In this document: one piece after another, positions 51,080 through 60,600 of the stretch
Layout: every line of letters begins with the position of its first letter
How positions within the stretch are numbered: position 1 is the first letter of the stretch
NCBI GenBank assembly: GCA_949316235.1
Contig: OX438753.1
Span: forward strand, 18,904,801-18,968,800
Direction of reading: 5' to 3'
Origin: Oegoconia quadripuncta
Taxonomy: Eukaryota; Arthropoda; Insecta; Lepidoptera; Autostichidae
Length of the DNA: 64,000 bases
Made by a program: the position numbers and the translations under genes
The notes under the pieces: generated by a model
The model's input: only the letters and a program-made list of their open reading frames with translations
The model's database searches: none
What the model was told of the DNA's origin: nothing

Positions 51080-51223
51080 TTATTATACATTTAACTTATA
51101 GTAAATTAATATGATATAAAATCTAAAATGGAAATGTAAGTCATCAGGTATCTAATCACTTCATTGTATAAAATGATTCTACAATGATCTAAATAGCCTC
51201 TATAGTTTCCCTAGACGTGAGTT

Positions 51224-51650
51224 TCATATACTTTTTTTAAGTATCGGCGAAGGTGGCGTGCTGAAGTCTTTGAGTAGTGTTTCCCCGGCTAGATCTGCGA
51301 TGTTCCGGGGCCTCAGTTCTGTATCCAGGTGGTCATCCAGGAGACCAGCTTGGACATTTTTGTCTAACGTGACCAGCCTTTGCCGACTGTTTTTGTACTC
51401 CTCGACAAGGCTGAGGTTCCTTTTGATTCCGTCGACTAGTCTCACCACGGAGTACTCTCCCATGGCCGCGCCCTCTTGGAGTTTGGTGCCTGCAATCTTG
51501 GCCATTGAGGATTCTTTGACGTCCGTCGCCAGTTGGGTGCTCCACTCCTTCAAGTTACTCAGTATGGTAACAGGACTCTCATACTCGTTTGGCACGATGC
51601 CGTCCACTTCAGACTCGAAGAACGACAGCAATGGGAACCATATTCTCGTT
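51224..51650 (-). CDS. SMS-family terminal exon
   Basis: The acceptor (minus strand) CCTGTTCCAG precedes 51650. It reads [35 protein letters not shown] and a cytosolic tail with [18 protein letters not shown] and [17 protein letters not shown] at 51226-51224. Confidence 0.9.
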
Positions 51651-54600
51651 CTGGAACAGGTTAAAATATTTTATTAGTTCATAGATTATTTATAATAAGC
51701 TTTTAGGTTTCTCGAGTGCAGATCAGAGCGATATTTTTTATTTATTCTGCATTTAAAAATAAATCTATATTCATTCAACCGACGCCCGGTTGGTGTAGTG
51801 GATAGTGACCCTATCAGCGAAACCGACGGTTGCGGGTTCGAATCCCGCGAGGGATAAATGTTTGTGTGATGAATACGAACATTTAGAGTCATAGATGTTT
51901 ATATAAATATTTAGGTATGTTTATCCGTTATCTAGTTACCATAGCACAAGCTTCGCTTAGTTTGGGACTAGATGATATAAAAAAAAATCAATGAGGGCGC
52001 TAACGGATGGACGGAACAAACCCTCTTAAGTTTAAACAATTTTGAACTTGAAAGATTGTTTGAAATGCCGCGAGGAATAAATCGTCTTTTAATGTGGATG
52101 CATTGTAAAGAGTGCAAATTAATTTAGCATACATACCAATTGCAACTTTTTTATTCTATAATTAACAAACTATGACAAATTAGCGCATTTAGCGTACAAC
52201 ATCAAAAAAATCGCACCTTCCGAAAATAAAGCAAGCCCTTAACGAATAGAATTAACACAGTCAATATTGGTACATATTTGACGACCTCGTTTGATTCGAT
52301 AAACAAAACATTGTTCCAGATTTCGAGAGGTTGGAAAAGAAGTAGTTAAATCCGAGTAACCTCGCGGTAATTATATCAACCCAAAGAGGCATTAAAGGGT
52401 TAGTACTTAGTGGGCAAATGTAGGTCATTCTCTATCCAGATATTACTATTTGGATTTATTTGTTTATCTAAAATGTTACAGACCTTATATATCAGGTCTA
52501 ACCAAATTAACCCGACAAACGTTGCAGATTATATGTATAGGATGTACCTACCTATTACGAAAAAAATACAAAAATAAAACATTAAAGCTAACAGATTTCA
52601 TTCAAAACTAAAATTGAGAAATGTAAATTTTGTCAGTTGGACCTTAATACAAATACAATGCACAAACACGTGCCGCGGTATCTTTGAAGACGTCGAAAGA
52701 CCACAAGCCGCTCGCCGCCGCGCGGCGCTTGCCCTGGCGCCGCGACTTGCTATGATTGGTTGCGCCTTCTGCCCCGCCTACCCCTTTGGCGTCTTCCATA
52801 TGAATGGAACGTTGCCTGTTTTTTCTCGTTGATAAAACAAGGTACAATCGAAATGTAGTAAGTCTGTTAATTTGTATTTTCAGTTGCTTTTTTTTTTCTC
52901 GGAAACAAAATATTTAAGGCTAGCTTTTTTTAATGAATATATCATTTTATTGTCATGTACGTGCAATTGCCAACGTTTGTCGGGTTAATTTTGTTAGACC
53001 TTATATTTAGAGGTGTCACAAAAAGGTATATAGGTTTATCCGAACACCTTACCTACGTCATCATCGGAAACTCGCGCATGACAAAGTGAATTCTATTATC
53101 TAGCTTATAATTCATCATTTACTTATCTACCTACACACACCTACAAAGATAACTACATCACTTATTATAAGTCTAGAAGAAAATAAAAATTAATAAAAAA
53201 AAATGTAAGGTAATAGAATAATATAGGAGCATCAATGGCTCAGCTGTTAAGACGCGGTCTTCCAATTTGGGAGGTCCGGGCCCGATTCCCAGGCAGGCCA
53301 TGTACCAATGAGTTTTTAAATTTAATTACTTATGTGCATTTATCCGTCTGCTCTTAAAGATTTCTGTTACCTCCTGTAGCCTAAACGGATTGACCGATTT
53401 TGAAGTGACCTTACACTTCGATCAATTCGTTTTAATCCCCAGTTTCATAGGATACATGATAAGTTAAAAAATTCAACATGGCGCCCGTCAAATACGCAAC
53501 ATGCAGTCGGGTTTTTTTGGTTTTCAAATATTTAAATTTACCTATTTGTGACCGTCTCGCAATGTCTTTAAAGCGCCGAGTATAAAAAGTCGAATATTTA
53601 CAAGGAATAATAAACAGATGGATGAATAATACATTTTCTCCGCGTCCATTTTTCATCATAGCCTTACACGTTTACACTGTTGGGCCACAGCCTCCTCTCA
53701 CCGGGAGAATATGGGCCATAAACCATTTCGCGGGCCCAGTGGATTGATGGATTTGTATCAGATAATGGCCACCTAACAGTCATTGCTTAAGTTGCCCCTA
53801 TATGCCACTGACTTGGCTTAACGACAGCCCACAATTGAAAACAACCGGGACCGGACACTCGTATTAAAATGCTACTAGTGGTCACCCATCCAAGGACTGA
53901 CTGCGCCAGACATTGCTTAACTTCGTGAATATGCGCTACTAATGCTTTATTTTCGTCCCAATATTTCCTTAAAGATGGAAATTTGTCTCGGAAATGACAG
54001 AAATCGAGACGTTGGCAGCCTATAGTCGATGCCTTAATAGTATTTACCTGGAGGAGTCGTTCTGCATCAGAGCCTGGTTGTTGGAGAGCGTGTGGTAGTA
54101 GAGGAAGAGGCGCGACGTGATGTAGAACGCTATGAACACATCGATGGAGTAGTGCTCGTGCGCCGCCAGGATGAAGAATATGCCGAACATGTTCATCACC
54201 CACGTCAGGATATGCAGTAAGTACAGGTTGCGGGAAGTGTCTGAAATAATATATTTATTTTTCACTACAACATGTCTAAAAATGTACCATCATTTAGGAA
54301 TAAATGGCCGCGTCTACACCAAGCGACATATTGTGTCCCCGTCGTCGTCCGGTGTGTCGTCTCCGTCCACATCAGTTAAGTTGAACCTATCATGTCTCCA
54401 GTAGTGTTGTTCAGTACACCAGACCCGGAAACCCAAATATTTGGGGAACTGGCTATCTTATCTCTGACAACCAGAACACAAAAATGCTATTAACATTGCT
54501 GTTTGGCAGCAGATTTAGATAAGAGGTGATAGCTAGCCAGGCGGACATTTAAAATGCCCTTCCACCGACCAAATCGAGTACTAAACATGTACCCCGCTGG

Positions 54601-57600
54601 GGATCGATCCCGCGACCTTTGATTCTTAAACCTGTGTTGTTTACATAGAGCCACGGAGGCGGTTACACCTTGTGTAATTATTGAATATAACAAGGTGCAA
54701 GTTGCACCTTGTTAGATTCAAAAGTGCTCCGTCGTGTGCACCTCTGACAACCAGAACACAACAATGATGTTAACATTCCTGTTTGGCAGCAGATTTAGAT
54801 AAGATGGTGGTAGCTAGCCAGGCGGACATTTAAAATGCCCTACCACCGACCAAATCGAGTACTAAACATGTACCCCGCTGGGGATCGATCCCGCGACCTT
54901 TGATTCGTAAACCTGTGTTGTTTACATAGAGCCACGGAGGCGGTTACACCTTGTGTAATTATTGAATCTAACAAGGTGCAAGTTGCTCCTTGTTAGATTC
55001 AAAAGTGCTCCGTCGTGTGCACCCACACGACGGAGTACTTTTGTTTAAAATCGATAAGACGTCCCCGATTTCACCATGGTACGGTCGCCGGGGTTTTCCC
55101 CTTCGAACACTACCAACCACATAGCTCTCGTTAGTCTCCTCTTGAGAGAATGCCACATGTCAAATATCAACATACTTTTTTCAATCTTTGTCACTGTAAG
55201 TCTTCTTTCACACTGAATTACACTATTCCTGATTCTATCTTTCAAAGTCACCCCCGCTCACACTTTGTGATCTCATATCCACTGCATTAGTCCTACTTCA
55301 TTCTTCTTCTGCCATACCCATTTCCTATAATATACCAAATTCAGTTGTGAACGTCATACAATTTCTGAAATAAATGATTGTGACAGAGAGACTTTGAAAT
55401 GATTCCGTAAGTGTTGGTTTTTGACCAGTTTTGGTACGGATTTGTATTAGTAATTAAATATTCTGTGGTACAGAACACAAAAATTAACACACATTAACCT
55501 AGAAACCTATAAAAACGAGGATCAAACGCACACCTACGAATGAAACTGCAACCTTTTATATAAAAAACAAGTTGTATAACTTGGCGAGTGAATTTATATT
55601 ATTTATAAAGATAACAGTAACAAATAAGTTTTATAATACTCATGCTATTTATATTTTTTATCCAAGTACAATGTACACTTTCGTGCATTTTAGTAATTCA
55701 TTACATACCTAATTGAAATTCAAATTTGCACAAAAACGGTATTAGCGTATAAACTCGCATAATATTATGATGTTTTGTGAACGTATACAGACATGTACGG
55801 TCATATTCCATGCTTCTCTGACCTTGTTTGGAACATTTATGATATAATTAGACGCGTGGAATTTTACTTTCGGCGATGAAAGAGAAAGTAAGTAAGTAAG
55901 TACGCTCACTACCCGGTCAGTTGACCGCAGCCGACAATAATATTGTTATTCAGCAGAATAACTATTTTCTATGATGTCTGTAAGCTATATCTTTCGTAAC
56001 TAGATAACGGATTTTTAACGCCCTACGCAAAACTGCTGAACCGATTTTCGAAAGCTCGTATTTGCGAGGTGATTTTATCCATTTTTGATGGAAATGGATT
56101 AAGCCGTTATGTAGATTTTTATTTTTGAACACAGTTGGTTTATCTGGATAATATAATCATCATCAACAGCTTTACAAGTCCCAACTGTTGGGGCACAGCC
56201 TCCTCTCACTATGAGTATGGGCCATAAGCGGCCCAGTGCGGATAGGTGAATGCGTGTCAGGCCAGTAGCCACCTGACAGTGTTTTTAAACCTCTCCTGTA
56301 TAGGCCACCGACTTGGCTTAATGACTGCCTACAATTGAAAACAAAATGCTACTAGTGGTCACCCATTGCTTAACGTCGCTAATCGAAAACAAATAGCGAA
56401 TACGACTGCGCCACGAGTGATTATATCCTATGATTAAATTCTACTACTCACTCGGGAGATTTCTCAATTTATAAATTGTGATTAATTTAACGAGGTCGAT
56501 TGCATAATGAGATCCAACCACGAAGTAAATGTAACAGCACGCGTGATCGCCCTTAGAACTATGGAGTTGGACAATAGGCAATAATGGAGATCTCCTCTCA
56601 TCTGTCTTGGCCTCCAAATATGACAACGCTGCCAAATTTTGCAGTAACGACAATGTAATAGTACACGTTAAAAATCAGAGAATACTCTATTAGTCATAAT
56701 CACAACACAAACAATTTAGGCTTTATGTAAGAGTATAAAGCGAGTATCGAATACTACTTTTCCATAGCGCGTTGTAGGTAAAATCGTTTGGAGCTGAGGC
56801 CAGCCCCCGTAGCATGACATCGTTTGTCGCGCGCGACATACGAGTGAGTGGGATACTTCTATATTTCGTCCAAGTAACCGCCTCCGTGGCTCAATGTAAA
56901 CAACATTGGGTTAACGTTTCGGAGGTCGCGGGTTCGATCCCCAGCGGGGTACATATTTAGTATTCGGTTTGGTTGGTGGTAGGGCATATTAAATGTCCGC
57001 CTGGCTAGCTACCACCATCTTATCTAAATCAGCCGCCAAACAGCAATGTTAATAGCATTGTTGTGTTCCGGTTGTCAGAGATAAGATAGCCAGTCCCCCA
57101 AATAAGATGGGGTTTCCGGGTCAGTATGCTACCACCTTCGGCCTCATCTTCACTTAACATGAGGTGTGACTGAGGTTAAGTGCTAACCCGTTGTGCATAA
57201 AAAAAAAGTGAATGAGCTGCACAAATATTATCTCACGCGACATAAACGTCTATCGCGCCGGTCATACTACTAGTGCACGACTGCACTTTTCAGCGTGATT
57301 GTACCTTACACAAAAGAATTGCTTGCACTCGTACAGTCGGTTTAAGAGTTATTCATAAAGAGCTATTTTATGTGAGCGTTTAGTTCGCTGACAATACAAT
57401 ATACGATTATTTTAGAAAACTGCAGGCAGATGATGTAACTTGAACAGCCAACATAGGTCCCCCCATAGATTTCCAGAGCGAGCGGTTGGAAGCGGCCTAC
57501 ATCCAGCGACTGCCCACGACCTGCATTACGTCGTCCGTCCACCTTGCACTCGTGGCGTAGTCGCATTCGCTATTCGTTTTAGATTAGTGAAGTTAAGCAA

Positions 57601-60600
57601 CGTCTGGCAGTTCTTGGATGGATGACCACTAGTGGCAAAATTCTTATAAATTTCAAGTGCTAAAATGTCATAATGTATCGTATTTTATTAAAAAAAAAAA
57701 AGAAAAGAACAATGCTCCTGTAGGTTATGTCACCCTGAGCGTTCTTATGAGGTTCATAATGCGAGACCAAGTATTAGTATATGTCATTACTGGTAACACG
57801 ATTGATTACAGACTTGGGCACGAACACTGCCCATCCACAAATACAACAAAATACAAAATAGTTTATTTTCCACACCAATTTAACAATAACGATATTAGTT
57901 GTTTGGACTCCCCTAGGAGGCAAATTTAATAATTCACCTGTGTCACGAGAAACCACACTTTTACATATCTTAGCTTACCAGCCATCAAAAGACATTATAG
58001 TAGTAGATAAATAAGTAATCGCAATGGAAACCCATCATCCGATCCATTTCGCAATTGCCCGCAACACGCACATCGCTTACTAACACAACCTAAGTTCACC
58101 GTTTATCTTCGGCACAGTTCTAACGGCTGATAAGTTTCGAGTAATGCCGGTCCCATACATCTTTATAAAGATGCGTAAAAACTATGTATAACAGTGTGGA
58201 CTACTGAAATAGAGTTTCTATTGGAATTTATTGAACCAATTGTCGGAGAATATAAAAGCTAAAAACCATAAAAATCTAAATCTAGTGAACGATGTGAGGA
58301 TTCCTACTAAAGGTTATTGCGAGTTGTAAATGTACATCGTATATATCCATACCATTATTTTTCTCGGAACTTTAGGTGCAGCAGATCAATCAAATCACTT
58401 ATTTAGAAGAATACATCGTTTTTCAAGTACAGGTTATTATTGTGTGAAAAATGTCATTGTATTCAACCTGCATGCAAGAGTGCTTTATAGTCACATGAAA
58501 CTTAATAGCTAGAATGCTTTATCTAATCAAATTGTGTTATCCAGATACTTATGTTATTTATTTCACACGTAATTAAATAATTAAAAGAACATACATGATA
58601 AAGTCATCCATTTAGTAAGCTGCCTTTGCTAAAATTGGTACCAAAAAAAATTTGCGTATTGAGATCACTCTATGCTCTATGATCCTGGTGCTATAATTAC
58701 TTACACACATAGCAATTGTTTAATAATATAAACTAATTTTAATGTGTATTGAATATTTTGTAAATTGTAATTTAAATTTTTAAGTTTTCAATTCAATATT
58801 ACTATTATGGACTTGTAGATTGTCTAAAATAAAAGTAAATTAATTTATGCAAAAAGGTTTGATGTAAAATTTTTCCAAAACCATTTCCTACATATCTGTA
58901 CACATGTGTGGGACCGGATTAATACGCAAGCCATCGATATCATTTGTAAACATTGAATGCGTCATAATATGGCAGTTAGTTCCTATTTTTGTTACCCACT
59001 TATGTATAGCGTTATAATTAAACAATGTCGTATGCGTAGAGTATGTCGCATTACATGCAGAGACGTGGAAATTTTACGATCTTAGCATAAAAACCGCTTC
59101 AGTGATTATGTAAACATATGGGACACATATGTTTCTGTCCATTTTAACTAATCATCTGTACACCTTCATAGAGAAGGACTATGGCTCTTTGCGGAGGTTT
59201 CGTGGACGACTGCAAAATAGTACGCCCGACAGCACAACGATTCGTGCCAAACTATTAAGATAAGATATAATTATGTATGTTTGTATGTTAGTCTGTATGG
59301 TAAGTATCTATGGGTCTAAGTTGCCTTAAAATAAATGATTTGTTGTATTATTAAGTACTCAGTTTGATTGTAGAGTATTTTTTCCGACTGTCCCAAAGAA
59401 GGAGGTTTTTCGAGTCTATGTATGTACATTTCTATGTTACCTCCTGTAGACTGTTGACCGTTCTTTGAAGTGTAGATTTGTCTTAGTCCCCAGAGTGTTG
59501 TAAGATACATTTTATGGTGAAACAACCAAAATGGCACCCGCAAAATATAAAATAAACTGTCGTGTTCTTCAGTTTTTTAATTATTATTTTGTTAATAAAT
59601 ACCACCTGGCAAGTGACCACCATTGTATCTAAGTCTGTCGCCAAGCAATGTTAATGGCATTATTATGTTCCCACAAAAACAATGCTGTTTGAGATAAGAT
59701 AGCCAGTTCACTAAATAAGTTGGGGCCACCTTCGAACTCATCTTAACATGAGGTGCGGTTGAAATGAAGCGTTAACCCATAACAGAGAATAACTCATTTA
59801 CTAACGTAATGTAATAAAACATTATCATCATCTTGCCCTCTTTCCGATTTATTTGAGGTCGGCGCAGCACGTCTTTTTCTTCCATACTGCTGTCAGCCTA
59901 ACGGCTTACCCTCTCACTACCTTTTCGTTCATATCACCCCTCATATAAACCTTCCATCGTTTCCGTGGTATTTCTCTTCCTTTCCACCAGTCGACATTCA
60001 TAATTCATCATTACGTGCTTATTATTTTGGACATACACATAGCGCCACCAAGTTCCACACCAAGTAACTAGGCTTGTATTATGGACGCAAAATGGTTAAA
60101 CTACCGTTTTTTTTTGTAAACAAATACATAAATGAACATCCATCGGATACACAATACACATGTCCGTATTCATCACACAAACATTATGCTTGTAGCGGGA
60201 TTCGAACCCGCGACCTTTTGGTATAACAATGAGAGTTTCTAAACCAAACAGGTGGCAAAAATATTTAGAACATAACGCTGTTTGTAGTAACATTCTTAAA
60301 AACAACGCTTTTACATTAACCCTCTTATTCATAAAAAATTACAAACGCTTTATAAGCCTGTTTTAGTTAAAATATGTTTTGTCACTTTCTTTCATTACAA
60401 CATTTCCTTATGAACGACAGAGACAAAACATACTTTAACTAAAACAGCCTTATAAAGCGTTTGTAATTTTTTATGAATAAGACGGTTAGGCTGAAACTGT
60501 TTTACAACAAACAAACACGTGTTTTAAACAGTCGCTAAAACATGATTTCCCATAAACGTAAATTAGTGTGGTAACACACTTACTTACAAAATTTTTTTTT

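Larger units (their letters stand above)
48442..51223. other. 3' UTR of the SH3BGRL-like gene and intergenic space
   Basis: The UTR probably runs to about 49025. Beyond it are a nested DNA-repeat pair (49838-50500) and AT-rich sequence up to the end of the convergent sphingolipid synthase gene. No other gene was recognised. Confidence 0.6.

Noticed and set aside
51781..51870. Possible tRNA gene with intact A and B boxes
   Set aside because: The head cannot be continued into a full cloverleaf with acceptor stem, and the same sequence with the same tail recurs at many sites: a SINE.
57548..57650. Possible 5S rRNA gene
   Set aside because: Only the internal promoter region matches; the ends of 5S rRNA are missing and the copies share a SINE tail.
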